A stretch of 64,000 nucleotides of DNA from Jiangella mangrovi. GTDB lineage: Bacteria; Actinomycetota; Actinomycetes; Jiangellales; Jiangellaceae. Shown piece after piece: positions 31,477 to 41,796 of the stretch. The position numbers were made by a program, and so were the translations under genes. How positions within the stretch are numbered: the stretch's first letter is position 1; each line of letters opens with the position of its first letter. Location: contig NZ_JACHMM010000001.1 in assembly GCF_014204975.1 (NCBI RefSeq), positions 2,790,001-2,854,000 of the forward strand. The letters are read 5' to 3'. The notes beneath the pieces were generated by a model. That model was not told where the DNA came from. It made no database searches and saw nothing but the letters and a program-made list of their open reading frames with translations.

Positions 31477-32469
31477 TTGAGCAACGGTCTGGGCATTCCG
31501 TCCGTCGACGCGGCCCTCGAGGCGGCCATCAGCGCGGGCCTCGACGACGTCGAGGCGCGGCTGCTGGCGGCGGTGAAGACCGACGACGCCATGCTCAGCG
31601 AGAGCTCCCGGCATCTGGCCCAGGCCGGGGGCAAGCGGTTCCGGCCCATGCTGACCCTGCTGGCGGGCGGCTTCGGCGACATCGACGCACCCAAGGTCGT
31701 GCCGGCCGCCGTGGTCGTCGAGCTCACCCACGTCGGCACGCTCTACCACGACGACGTCATGGACGAGGCGCAGCTGCGGCGGGGCGCGGTCAGCGCGAAC
31801 GCGCGCTGGGGCAACAGCGTCGCCATCCTCACCGGCGACTTCCTGTTCGCCTGCGCGTCGGACCTGCTGGCCGACCTCGGGCCCGAGTCTGTGCGCATCC
31901 AGGCCCGCACCTTCCAGCGGCTGGTGCACGGCCAGCTGCACGAGACCCTGGGCCCGCGCGACGGCGAGGACCCCGTCGCGCACTACCTGTCGGTGCTGTC
32001 GGACAAGACGGCCTCCCTCATCGCGGCGTCGACGCGCCTGGGCTCGCTGCACGCCGGTGTCGACCCATCGCAGGTCGAGGTGCTGGGCCAGTTCGGCGAG
32101 CGCATCGGCATGGCCTTCCAGCTCGCCGACGACCTCCTCGACATCGTCGGCTCCGAGCGGCTGTCGGGCAAGACGCCCGGCACCGACCTGCGCGAGGGCG
32201 TGGCCACCCTGCCCGTGCTGTACGCCCGGCGGGCCGCCCGGCCCGGCGACGAGCGGCTGCTCTCGCTCATCTCCGGCCCCGTGGTCGACGACGCCGACCA
32301 CGCCGAGGCCCTCGAGCTGCTGCGCGCCCACCCGGCCATGGACGAGGCCTCGGCCGACGTCCGCCGCTGGGCCGACGACGCCCGGGCCGCGCTGGCCGCC
32401 CTGCCGGACGTTCCGGCCCGGGTCGCGCTGCACGCGCTCTGCGACTCCGTCGTCACCCGGATGTCCTGA
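31477..32469 (+). CDS. Polyprenyl diphosphate synthase, likely for the menaquinone side chain
   Basis: Trans-isoprenyl diphosphate synthase that elongates isopentenyl units in the cytoplasm. Both Asp-rich motifs are intact: LYHDDVMDEAQLRRG (DDxxD) and FQLADDLLDIVGS, plus AGGKRFRPMLTLLAGG and the GEDPVAHYLSVLSDKTASLIAASTRLG helix pair. I chose the TTG at 31477 (330 residues), preceded by GGGGAGGGG at good spacing; an in-frame ATG at 31429 would lack a clear ribosome-binding site. It lies 53 bp after nuoN on the same strand. Actinobacterial nuo operons are often followed by such a gene, and a heptaprenyl or longer product for menaquinone is the likely role, although product length cannot be read here. 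Confidence 0.9.
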   Translation: MSNGLGIPSVDAALEAAISAGLDDVEARLLAAVKTDDAMLSESSRHLAQAGGKRFRPMLTLLAGGFGDIDAPKVVPAAVVVELTHVGTLYHDDVMDEAQLRRGAVSANARWGNSVAILTGDFLFACASDLLADLGPESVRIQARTFQRLVHGQLHETLGPRDGEDPVAHYLSVLSDKTASLIAASTRLGSLHAGVDPSQVEVLGQFGERIGMAFQLADDLLDIVGSERLSGKTPGTDLREGVATLPVLYARRAARPGDERLLSLISGPVVDDADHAEALELLRAHPAMDEASADVRRWADDARAALAALPDVPARVALHALCDSVVTRMS

Positions 32470-32490
32470 GCCCCGTTCCCGGTTCAAGGA

Positions 32491-32760
32491 TCACGCCGTC
32501 CGGGCCAGGACGGCGGCGGGCGGCGCGCCGATGCGCTGGACGCGGCAGCAGTAGCCGCCCGACGTGGTCATCCATGCGCCGAGCCGTTCGAAGCCGAGCT
32601 GGCGCAGCGTGACATCCCAGCCGCGCGTGCCGACGGTGCCGTAGGGCAGTGGCCGGTTGGCGAGCGTGGCACCGTCCTGATCGGTGACGACGATCACGTC
32701 GAGCTGGCGCACGGGTGGCCGGCTCCAGAGCAGCCAGCCGGTCAAGGTCTCCTCCTGCAT
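32491..32760 (-). CDS. Small hypothetical protein
   Basis: An 89-residue soluble protein starting MQEETLTGWLLWSRPPVRQLDVIVVTD and containing GGYCCRVQRIG near the C-terminus. It has no signal peptide, no membrane segment and no domain I recognise. Codon use matches genuine genes, and it is divergent from the GntR gene with 82 bp between the starts, so it may be a target of that regulator. The ribosome-binding site is poor. It could be a spurious frame, but the opposite-strand frames here are worse. Confidence 0.45.
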   Translation of the reverse strand: MQEETLTGWLLWSRPPVRQLDVIVVTDQDGATLANRPLPYGTVGTRGWDVTLRQLGFERLGAWMTTSGGYCCRVQRIGAPPAAVLARTA

Positions 32761-32787
32761 GGGATGACTTTAAGTGGCACTACAGAC

Positions 32788-32815
32788 CTTTGTATAGCTC
32801 AGTGTCTTTGTGCAG
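32788..32815. promoter_or_regulatory. Direct repeat and promoter-like region before the GntR gene
   Basis: CTTTGTATAG (32788-32797) and CTTTGTGCAG (32806-32815) form a direct repeat (8/10 identical) with an 18-bp period. The first copy contains a -10-like TATAGC. The stretch is clearly AT-richer than its surroundings. It lies between a small divergent gene and the GntR regulator, so autoregulation is a reasonable inference. Confidence 0.4.
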
Positions 32816-32842
32816 GTCAGCAGAGCTTCTATGGTGGACGGC

Positions 32843-33094
32843 ATGGGTGACGCCCCGGAGTTCCGGCCACAGGGCCACGAGCTGCTCTACGTCGCCATCG
32901 CCGACCACATCACCGCCCGCATCGAGGCCGGCGAGCTCAAGCCCGGCGCCCGCCTCGCCCCCGAGCGCGACCTCGCCGTCGCCTACCTCACCGTCCGGCG
33001 GGCCATGGTCGAGCTGCGCGAGCGCGGCCGCATCCTCACCGTGCACGGCAAGGGCACCTTCGTCGCCCCCGACCAGCCCTCTCCCGACGCCTGA
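32843..33094 (+). CDS. Small GntR-family transcriptional regulator (winged-helix domain only)
   Basis: About 83 residues that consist almost entirely of the GntR winged helix: YVAIADHITARIEAGELKPGARLAPERDLAVAYLTVRRAMVELRERGRILTVHGKGTFVAPD. The effector-binding C-terminal domain of full-length GntR proteins is absent, and there is no YtrA-type extension, so ligand sensing is not obvious. The start is uncertain: ATG 32843 (with GGTGGA upstream), ATG 32831, or GTG 32810. Single-domain versions like this are frequent in actinobacteria and are not necessarily truncated. It probably controls itself and the divergent small gene. Confidence 0.8.
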   Translation: MGDAPEFRPQGHELLYVAIADHITARIEAGELKPGARLAPERDLAVAYLTVRRAMVELRERGRILTVHGKGTFVAPDQPSPDA

Positions 33095-33126
33095 CCGGCT
33101 CCGCCGGTATGCGAAGCGCGAGCGGG

Positions 33127-34053
33127 TCAGCGGGAGGCGGTGGCGGCGGGGTCGAGGACCAGCCGGTCCAGCGCGGCCCGGCGATCGCGCCGCCGGCGGA
33201 CCAGGACCTCGGTCGTCAGGACGATCAGCGCGAGCCAGATCAGCGCGAACCCGAACCAGCGCACCGGCGGCACCGTCTCGTGGTAGACGAGTACGCCGAG
33301 CAGGAACTGCAGCGTCGGCGTCAGGTACTGCAGCGTCCCGAGCGTCGTCAGCGGCACCCGCACGGCCGCCGCGCCGAAGCAGAGCAACGGCACGGCGGTG
33401 ACGATGCCGCAGCCGGCCAGCAGCAGCGTCGTGCCCCAGCCGGCCGAGACGAAGTCGCCGGAGCCCGTCGCGCCCAGCACCAGCAGGTACGCGAGGGCCG
33501 GCGGGAAGAGGACGGCGGTCTCGACGGCGAGGCTCTCGACGGCGTCGACGCCGGCCTTCTTCTTGACCAGGCCGTAGGTGCCGAACGAGAACGCCAGTGC
33601 CAGCGCGATCCACGGCGGGCGGCCGTAGTCGACGGTGAGGACGACGACGGCGACGGCGGCCAGTCCGAGCGCGGACCACTGCAGCCAGCGCAGCCGCTCG
33701 CCGAACACGAGGACGCCGAGCAGCACCGTCACCAGCGGGTTGATGAAGTACCCGAGTGCGGTCTCGACGACGTGGTCGTTGTTGACCGCCCAGATGTAGA
33801 CGCCCCAGTTGACGCAGATGAGCAGCGCCGCCAGCGTCAGCAGGCCGTACGCGCGCCGTCCGAGCGTCCGCAGCCGGCCGAGGTTGCGGGCCACGGCCAG
33901 CAGCCCGAGCACCAGCACCAGCGACCAGACCACCCGGTGCGCCAGGATCTCGACGGCGCCGGTCTCTTGCAGCAGCTTGATGTACAGCGGGAACATGCCC
34001 CAGAGCGCGTACGCCGTGACGCCGTACAGGACGCCGGACCGGGGGCTGCTCAC
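33127..34053 (-). CDS. rarD: RarD-type EamA family transporter
   Basis: Drug/metabolite-superfamily permease of 308 residues with ten predicted helices. The RarD (chloramphenicol-sensitive protein) signature is clear: GVTAYALWGMFPLYIKLLQETGAVEILAHRVVWSL at the N-terminus, NWGVYIWAVNNDHVVETALGYFINPLVTVLLGVLVFGERL in the middle and LGTLQYLTPTLQFLLGVLVYHE towards the end. The substrate is unknown for the family. The start is the GTG at 34053. Convergent with the GntR gene. Confidence 0.9.
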   Translation of the reverse strand: MSSPRSGVLYGVTAYALWGMFPLYIKLLQETGAVEILAHRVVWSLVLVLGLLAVARNLGRLRTLGRRAYGLLTLAALLICVNWGVYIWAVNNDHVVETALGYFINPLVTVLLGVLVFGERLRWLQWSALGLAAVAVVVLTVDYGRPPWIALALAFSFGTYGLVKKKAGVDAVESLAVETAVLFPPALAYLLVLGATGSGDFVSAGWGTTLLLAGCGIVTAVPLLCFGAAAVRVPLTTLGTLQYLTPTLQFLLGVLVYHETVPPVRWFGFALIWLALIVLTTEVLVRRRRDRRAALDRLVLDPAATASR

Positions 34054-34113
34054 CAGGGCATGCTACGACCTGCCAGCAACCACTGCTCGATTAGCTCATG
34101 ACGCGAGACGGCG

Positions 34114-35168
34114 TCAGCCCACCGTCCACGCGTCGTTGCCGCGCAGCAGGGCCTGCAGGTCGCCCTCGCCCTGCTTCAGCGCGGCCTCGTCGACCTGGGC
34201 GCTCATGAGGTCGCCGTAGGCCGGCCGCTCGACCCGGCGGAAGATGCCGATGGGGCTGCGCGCCAGTGTGCCCGGGTCGGCCAGCCGCGAGAGCGCGAAC
34301 GCCTGGGTGGGGTCGTCGGCGGTGGCGTCGTGGACCACCAGGCCGGGGTCGTCGCCGTCGCACACCTCGAGCGAGCCCGTGGCGGGGTTGCGGCGCACGC
34401 CGTGCTGGCCGTCGGTGCCGAAGCGCACCGGCTCGCCGTGCTCGAGCCGGATGAGAACCTCGTCGCGGCTGTCCTTGTTCTTGAGAATCTCGAACGCGCC
34501 GTCGTTGAAGATGTTGCAGTTCTGGTAGATCTCGACCAGCGACGTGCCGCGGTGCGCCGCCGCGGCCGACAGCACCGACGTGAGGTGCTGGCGGTCGGAG
34601 TCGATGGTGCGCGCGACGAAGGTGGCCTCGGCGCCCAGCGCCAGCGACACCGGGTTGAACGGCGCCTCGAGCGAGCCCATGGGCGTGGACTTGGTGACCT
34701 TGCCCTGCTCGCTGGTCGGCGAGTACTGGCCCTTGGTCAGCCCGTAGATGCGATTGTTGAACAGCAGGATCGTCAGGTTGACGTTGCGGCGCAGCGCGTG
34801 GATCAGGTGGTTGCCGCCGATGGAGAGCGCGTCGCCGTCGCCGGTGATGACCCACACCGAGAGATCGGGGCGCGACGCGGCCAGGCCGGTCGCGATGGCC
34901 GGCGCGCGGCCGTGGATGGAGTGCATCCCGTAGGTGTTCATGTAGTACGGGAAGCGCGAGGAGCAGCCGATGCCCGAGACGAAGACGATGTTCTCGCGCG
35001 CCAGGCCGAGGTCGGGCAGGAAGCCCTGGACGGCCGCGAGCACGGCGTAGTCGCCGCAGCCCGGGCACCAGCGGACCTCCTGGTCGCTGGTGAAGTCCTT
35101 CTTCGTCTGCTTGACGTCCGTGGTCGGGACGCCGGCGAGCCCGGGCAGGCCCAGTTCGACGGGTGCGG

Positions 35169-35172
<4 letters not shown>
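34114..35172 (-). CDS. korB: 2-oxoacid:ferredoxin oxidoreductase, beta subunit (KorB)
   Basis: Thiamine-diphosphate-binding subunit of 352 residues. With KorA it oxidatively decarboxylates 2-oxoglutarate or another 2-oxoacid to its acyl-CoA, reducing ferredoxin. The ThDP motif is TGDGDALSIGGNHLIHALRRNVNLTILLFNN. Four Cys that hold the [4Fe-4S] cluster are present in WCPGCGDYAV, GIGCSSRFPYY and YQNCNIFNDG. The GTG at 35172 overlaps the korA stop by 4 bp, so the two subunits are coupled. The 2-oxoglutarate preference is the usual annotation for this two-gene actinobacterial form, not readable from the sequence. Confidence 0.92.
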
Positions 35173-37028
<1,856 letters not shown>

Positions 37029-37141
37029 CGTGTGTCGACGCCTCCCTACGATGTGCGTGTCTCCGGGGTGTCCCCGGCTCGGATCACGACCATCCATGCT
37101 ACGGCGACTTTCCACAGGAACCGTCCCGGCGTCCGAAGCGT

Positions 37142-37153
37142 GAGAGATCTCTC
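37142..37153. promoter_or_regulatory. Perfect 12-bp palindrome in the korA/cstA divergent region
   Basis: GAGAGATCTCTC is a perfect palindrome located 15 bp upstream of the -35 element of the likely cstA promoter and 114 bp upstream of the korA start. A half-copy, ATCTCTCG, recurs at 37163-37170. The position fits an activator or repressor site shared by both genes; the binding protein is unknown. Confidence 0.45.
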
Positions 37154-37167
37154 GGGCGTCGCATCTC

Positions 37168-37196
37168 TCGACCGAACGGACATCTGCGCGTAATCT
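37168..37196 (+). promoter_or_regulatory. Probable cstA promoter
   Basis: TCGACC (37168-37173) and TAATCT (37191-37196) are separated by 17 bp, a good match to a housekeeping sigma promoter. Transcription would begin near 37203, leaving a short leader with CGGAGG before the ATG at 37238. Confidence 0.55.
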
Positions 37197-37237
37197 CTAC
37201 GGTCATGCCACTGGTCTAGATCAGTTCGGAGGTCGTC

Positions 37238-39424
37238 ATGGTCGACACCGTCCACACCGAGCCCGCCCCGTCCCGGGGACGTCCTCCGCTCAGATCGATC
37301 GTGATCTGGACGCTGGTCGCCGTCGTGGGCGCGGTCTCCTGGGCCGTCGTCGCGCTGGTCCGCGGCGAGGAGATCTCGGCGTTGTGGCTGCTGGCCGCGG
37401 CCCTGGGCTCGTACGCCATCGCCTACCGCTTCTACGCGCGGTTCATCACCCGGCGGGTGCTGAAGGTCGACGACACCCGGGCCACCCCGGCCGAGACGCT
37501 GCGCAACGACACCGACTTCCAGCCGACCGACCGCCGGGTGCTGTTCGGGCACCACTTCGCCGCCATCGCCGGCGCCGGCCCACTGGTCGGCCCTGTGCTC
37601 GCGGCGCAGATGGGATACCTGCCCGGCACGCTCTGGATCGTGGTGGGGGTGATCTTCGCCGGCGCCGTCCAGGACATGGTCGTCCTGTTCTTCTCGATGC
37701 GCCGCAACGGCAAGAGCCTCGGCCAGATGGCGCGCGAGGAGATCGGCGTCGTCGGCGGTGTCGCCGCGCTGGTCGGCGTGTTCACCATCATGATCATCCT
37801 GCTGGCCGTGCTGGCGCTGGTGGTCGTGAACGCGCTGGCCGACTCCGCGTGGGGCACCTTCTCGATCGCGATGACGATCCCGATCGCGCTGTTCATGGGG
37901 TTCTACCTGCGCACGCTGCGGCCGGGGCGGGTCATCGAGACCAGCCTCATCGGCGTGGCGCTGCTGCTGCTGGCCATCGTCGGCGGCGGCTGGGTCCAGG
38001 ACTCCAGCTGGGCCGACACGTTCACGCTGTCGCCCGAGGCGCTCGTGCTCGCGCTGGTCATCTACGGCTTCGTGGCGTCGGTGCTGCCGGTGTGGATGCT
38101 GCTCGCACCGCGCGACTACCTGTCGACGTTCATGAAGATCGGCACCATCGTGCTGCTGGCCGTCGGGCTGCTGCTGGCCCGGCCGATGCTGCAGAACGAG
38201 GCGATCACCGAGTTCGCGTCGACGGGGGACGGGCCGGTCTTCGCGGGCTCGCTGTTCCCGTTCGTCTTCATCACCATCGCCTGCGGTGCGCTCTCCGGCT
38301 TCCACGCGTTGATCGCCTCCGGCACCACGCCGAAGCTGATCGAGAAGGAGTCGCAGGTCCGGATGATCGGCTACGGCGGCATGCTCATGGAGTCGTTCGT
38401 CGCCATCAGCGCGCTGATCGCCGCGTCGGTCATCGACCCCGGCCTGTACTACGCCATGAACGCCCCGGCCGGCTTCCTCGGCGACACGCTGGAATCGGCG
38501 TCACAAGCGGTGGCCGGGCTGGGCTTCTCGATCTCACCGGACCAGCTGGCCGCCGCGGCCGCCTCGGTCGAGGAGTCGACCCTGGTGGCCCGCACCGGTG
38601 GCGCGCCCACGCTCGCCGTCGGCATGTCGCAGATCTTCACCGACGGCTTCGGCGTCGGCGCGCAGGCGTTCTGGTACCACTTCGCGATCATGTTCGAGGC
38701 ACTGTTCATCCTGACGACGGTCGACGCCGGCACCCGCGTCGGGCGGTTCATGCTGCAGGACACCCTCGGCAACGTCTGGAAGCCGATGCGCGACGTGTCG
38801 TGGAAGCCGGGACTCTGGCTCACCAGCGCCGTCGTCGTGGCCGCCTGGGGCTACTTCCTCTGGGCCGGCGTCACCGACCCGCTCGGCGGCATCAACCAGC
38901 TGTTCCCGCTGTTCGGCATCGCCAACCAGCTGCTCGCGGCCATCGCACTGACGGTGGCGACGACGATCCTCATCAAGTCCGGCCGGCTCAAGTGGGCCTG
39001 GGTCACCGGCATCCCCTTGTTGTGGGACGCCGCCGTCACGTTGACGGCGAGCTGGCAGAAGGTGTTCTCCGACGATCCCGTGCTCGGCTTCTTCGCCCAG
39101 CGCGAGCGGTTCTCCGAGGCGCTGGCCAACGGCGAGGTGCTGCCGCCGGCGCGCTCCCTGGACGACATGGAGCAGGTGGTGACGAACTCCACCGTCGACG
39201 GGATCCTGGCGGCGTTCTTCGCGCTGCTGGTCGTGATCATCATCGCCGACGCAGCCCGCGTGTGCGTCAAGGCGCTGCGCGACCCGTCGAAGGCCACCAG
39301 CACCGAGGCGCCGTACGTCGAGTCCACGATCGTCGCGCCGTCCGGGCTGATCCCGACCCGCCAGGAGCGCGAGCTCATGGCCGCGGCGAGCCGTTCCGGC
39401 GGCGACCGGGACGGCGGCAGGTGA
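37238..39424 (+). CDS. cstA: Carbon starvation protein A family transporter (CstA)
   Basis: Large inner-membrane transporter of 728 residues with about 16-18 hydrophobic helices. CstA proteins take up peptides and, in several bacteria, pyruvate. Recognisable blocks are GHHFAAIAGAGPLVGPVLAAQMGYLPGTLWIVVGVIFAGAVQDMVVLFFSMRRNGKSLGQMAREE, ACGALSGFHALIASGTTPKLIEKESQVRMIGYGGMLMESFVAI and TTVDAGTRVGRFMLQDTLGNVWKPM. The ATG at 37238 has CGGAGG at good spacing. The stop overlaps the YbdD-like gene (GTGA), the usual partner. Confidence 0.95.
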   Translation: MVDTVHTEPAPSRGRPPLRSIVIWTLVAVVGAVSWAVVALVRGEEISALWLLAAALGSYAIAYRFYARFITRRVLKVDDTRATPAETLRNDTDFQPTDRRVLFGHHFAAIAGAGPLVGPVLAAQMGYLPGTLWIVVGVIFAGAVQDMVVLFFSMRRNGKSLGQMAREEIGVVGGVAALVGVFTIMIILLAVLALVVVNALADSAWGTFSIAMTIPIALFMGFYLRTLRPGRVIETSLIGVALLLLAIVGGGWVQDSSWADTFTLSPEALVLALVIYGFVASVLPVWMLLAPRDYLSTFMKIGTIVLLAVGLLLARPMLQNEAITEFASTGDGPVFAGSLFPFVFITIACGALSGFHALIASGTTPKLIEKESQVRMIGYGGMLMESFVAISALIAASVIDPGLYYAMNAPAGFLGDTLESASQAVAGLGFSISPDQLAAAAASVEESTLVARTGGAPTLAVGMSQIFTDGFGVGAQAFWYHFAIMFEALFILTTVDAGTRVGRFMLQDTLGNVWKPMRDVSWKPGLWLTSAVVVAAWGYFLWAGVTDPLGGINQLFPLFGIANQLLAAIALTVATTILIKSGRLKWAWVTGIPLLWDAAVTLTASWQKVFSDDPVLGFFAQRERFSEALANGEVLPPARSLDDMEQVVTNSTVDGILAAFFALLVVIIIADAARVCVKALRDPSKATSTEAPYVESTIVAPSGLIPTRQERELMAAASRSGGDRDGGR

Positions 39425-39624
39425 GCGCCGTTCTCGGCGTGGTCGGACGCGCCGCCGCGGGGGTGTGGTGGTACCTGCGCGAGGTCAGCGGCGAGACCGC
39501 CTACGATCGTTACGTCGAGCACTGTCGCCGGCACGACGCCGACGTGCGGGTGCTGTCGCGGCGCGAGTTCGAGCGCCGCCGGCAGGACGACCGCGACCGG
39601 TCGCCCCAGCAGCGCTGCTGCTGA
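39421..39624 (+). CDS. YbdD/YjiX family small protein
   Basis: A 67-residue protein translationally coupled to cstA. It contains the family pattern VWWYLREVSGETAYDRYVEHCRRHDADVRVLSRREFERRRQDDRDRSPQQRCC. In E. coli, YbdD and YjiX are encoded next to CstA and BtsT and are needed for pyruvate uptake, which suggests an accessory subunit role here. Soluble, basic and Arg-rich. The GTG at 39421 is dictated by the overlap. Confidence 0.88.
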   Translation: MSAVLGVVGRAAAGVWWYLREVSGETAYDRYVEHCRRHDADVRVLSRREFERRRQDDRDRSPQQRCC

Positions 39625-39708
39625 GGCTCGGGGCGGGCGGGCGGTCCGCGAGGAACCCCGCAGGTCCACCGCGCGTTGACCCGCAGGGCGCCGTGACTCG
39701 GTGGACCG

Positions 39709-40569
39709 GTGCCCCGAGAGGTGGACGTGCAACGCAATCGTGTGAAGGCCGTGGTGCTGCTGGCCGGGCTGTCGGTGCTCGGCCTGCTGGCCGGCTCGTG
39801 GTTCGGCTCGGCCGGTCTGGCCGTGGCCGCGGTGGTCGTCGTCGCGCTCGACGCCTACATCGTGCTGCGCTCCGACGCCATCGCACTGCGCGCCATGCGC
39901 GCCTACCCCGTCAGCGAGGCCGAGCAGCCCGTGCTGCACCGGGTCGTGCGCGAGCTGACGGCGCCCGCCAGGGTGCCCATGCCGCGGCTCTACGTCAGCC
40001 CGACCCGCGCCGTGAACGCGTTCGCCACCGGCCGCGACCCCGGCCACGCGGCCGTCTGCTGCACCGAGGGCATCCTCGACCTGCTCGACGAGCGTGAGCT
40101 GCGCGCCGTCGTCGGCCACGAGCTCGCCCACATCCGCCGTGGCGACATCGTCGTCTCGTCCACGGCGGGCGCCGTCGCCAGCGTCGTCATGGTGGCGGCC
40201 GGGCTGCGGATGTTCGGCCGCCGCGACCGCGACCACGCCGGCCCCGTCGGGCGGGCACTGCTGGCCGTGCTCGGACCGGTGGCCGCCGCCGTCGTGCGCG
40301 CCACCGTCAGCGAGGACCGCGAGTACGCCGCCGACGCCGAGGCCAGCCGCATCACCGGCGACCCGCTCGGCCTGGCCGCCGCCCTGCGCAAGCTCGACGC
40401 CAGCACCCGCACGCTGGTCCTGCCGCCGGAGCGCGACATCGTCGCCACCAGCCACCTGATGATCGCCAGTCCGCTGCAGCAGACCGGCATCGCCAAGCTG
40501 TTCGCCTCGCACCCGCCCATGGCCGAGCGGGTGGCGCGGCTGGAACAACGGGCGGGCTACCGCCGCTGA
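39709..40569 (+). CDS. M48 family zinc metalloprotease (HtpX-like)
   Basis: Membrane-bound metalloprotease of 286 residues. Two helices near the N-terminus (about residues 13-50) precede the catalytic domain, with LYVSPTRAVNAFATGRDPGHAAVCCTEGILDLLDERELRAVVGHELAHIRRGD, where HELAH supplies two zinc ligands and the catalytic Glu. Another pair of hydrophobic stretches follows, then SEDREYAADAEASRITGDP with the third ligand Glu. HtpX proteins degrade damaged membrane proteins. It is about 286 residues, normal for HtpX. GTG starts at 39709, 39721 and 39727 are all possible; the choice alters only a few residues. About 85 bp separate it from the YbdD-like gene. Confidence 0.9.
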   Translation: MPREVDVQRNRVKAVVLLAGLSVLGLLAGSWFGSAGLAVAAVVVVALDAYIVLRSDAIALRAMRAYPVSEAEQPVLHRVVRELTAPARVPMPRLYVSPTRAVNAFATGRDPGHAAVCCTEGILDLLDERELRAVVGHELAHIRRGDIVVSSTAGAVASVVMVAAGLRMFGRRDRDHAGPVGRALLAVLGPVAAAVVRATVSEDREYAADAEASRITGDPLGLAAALRKLDASTRTLVLPPERDIVATSHLMIASPLQQTGIAKLFASHPPMAERVARLEQRAGYRR

Positions 40570-40607
40570 CCTCCTCGGGGCTTCCACACGAGACGAGGAG
40601 ACGGCGG

Positions 40608-41321
40608 ATGACGCTGGCGGGCAAGCGGGTCGTGATCACCGGCGGGAGCGGCGGCATCGGGGCGGCGACGGCGCGTGCGGCGGCCGGGCGCGGCGCGTCG
40701 GTGGTCCTGATCGGGCGCACGGAGGCCCGGCTGAAGTCCGTGGCGGCGGACCTCGGCCCGGCGGTCTCGTACCTCGTGGCCGACGTCCGCGACGGCGAGG
40801 CGCTCGCGGACGCGCTGGAGCAGGCCGGGCCGCTGGACCACCTGGTGACGGCCGCCGCCGGCGGCGTGGCCGGCCCGTTCGCGGACGTGCCCGAGGACGC
40901 CGTCCGCGACCTCTTCGAGACCAAGTTCTGGGGGCAGTACCGCGCCGTGCGGGCCGCTCTGCCTCGAATGGCGCCCGACGGCTCGGTGCTGCTGTTCTCC
41001 GGCTTCCTCTACCGCAAGCCCGCCGTCGGTCTGTCGGCCTTCGCGGCCGTCAACGGCGCGATCGAGGGCCTGGTGAAGGCCCTGGCCGTCGAGGCGGCGC
41101 CGGTGCGGGTCAACGCCCTCTCGCCCGGCCGCATCGACACCCTCGGCGGCGGCGACCCGATGCCGTCCGACGCCCGGCGCGAGTACGTCGCCATGGCCGG
41201 CCGCGAGGCCACGCTGGGCCGCATCGGGACCGCCGACGAGGTGGCGCACGCGGCCCTCTTCCTGCTGGAGAGCACCTACACCACCGGCATCACCCTGGAC
41301 GTTGACGGCGGCCTGCGCTGA
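40608..41321 (+). CDS. SDR family oxidoreductase lacking the YxxxK catalytic pair
   Basis: A 237-residue Rossmann-fold protein with the cofactor loop ITGGSGGIGAATARAAAGRG near the N-terminus, VLIGRTEARL and the C-terminal RIGTADEVAHAALFLLESTYTTGITLDVDGGLR. At the active site Ser131 is present (LLFSGF). The usual YxxxK is replaced by FAAVN, with Phe145 for Tyr and Asn149 for Lys. Subgroups of SDRs with the same NGAIEGLxKALA replacement exist, so this is probably a genuine non-canonical enzyme or binding protein and not a recent mutation. The substrate is unknown. A GAGGAGACGG ribosome-binding site precedes the ATG at 40608. Confidence 0.88.
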   Translation: MTLAGKRVVITGGSGGIGAATARAAAGRGASVVLIGRTEARLKSVAADLGPAVSYLVADVRDGEALADALEQAGPLDHLVTAAAGGVAGPFADVPEDAVRDLFETKFWGQYRAVRAALPRMAPDGSVLLFSGFLYRKPAVGLSAFAAVNGAIEGLVKALAVEAAPVRVNALSPGRIDTLGGGDPMPSDARREYVAMAGREATLGRIGTADEVAHAALFLLESTYTTGITLDVDGGLR

Positions 41322-41360
41322 CCCCGTCGCCATCCAGGTCGTTTGTCTCCGGATCGGCCA

Positions 41361-41677
41361 GTGACGCTGCACGCGTTCGTCGACGAGTCGTTCGCGGGCG
41401 ACTACATCGTCGCAGCTGCCATCGTTCCCGCAGGCGACGTGAAGGCCGGTCGCGCCGCCGTGCGCCGCCTGCTCGCACCCGGCCAGGCGCGTATCACTTC
41501 AAGAAGGAGAGCAACGCCCGCCAGGGGCAGATCCTTGCCGGCGACATGGAGTACCGGCACCTACGTGCTCGCGAGGACGTGTTGCTGTGTGTGGCCGATG
41601 CCGTCGCCTGGTGCTACACGAAGGGCGGCCGGTGGCGAGATCGGGTATCGGCGTACAGCACGGTGATCAGGGCCTAG
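41361..41677 (+). pseudogene. Decayed DUF3800-like gene (frameshift and internal deletion)
   Basis: The GTG at 41361 opens VTLHAFVDESFAGDYIVAAAIVP and continues to LLAPGQAR, a good DUF3800-like N-terminus (the DES motif of that RNase-H-like family). At about 41490 the frame shifts: the next frame continues YHFKKESNARQGQILAGDM and then, without the usual middle, DVLLCVADAVAWCYTKGGRWRDRVSAYSTVIRA to the TAG at 41675. The second block is recognisable as the C-terminus of the same family of roughly 180-200 residues. So both ends survive and about half the interior is missing. No single frame can make a whole protein. Confidence 0.7.
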
Positions 41678-41686
41678 ACAGCGCGA

Positions 41687-41723
41687 AGCCCCGCTCACCG
41701 ACCGTCCGGACGACTGCGGGGCT
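41687..41723 (+). terminator. Stem-loop after the DUF3800-like pseudogene
   Basis: AGCCCCGC (41687-41694) pairs perfectly with GCGGGGCT (41716-41723), with a 21-nt loop, 9 bp after the pseudogene stop. There is no T-run downstream. It is a plausible actinobacterial-style terminator for the SDR transcript, or a remnant. Confidence 0.4.
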
Positions 41724-41796
41724 CACTTCCGCGGGCTACTGCCCTGGCACAACCCACTTTACGCTCCGCCAGGCGACCCTGCCAAGGCGAAGGACG

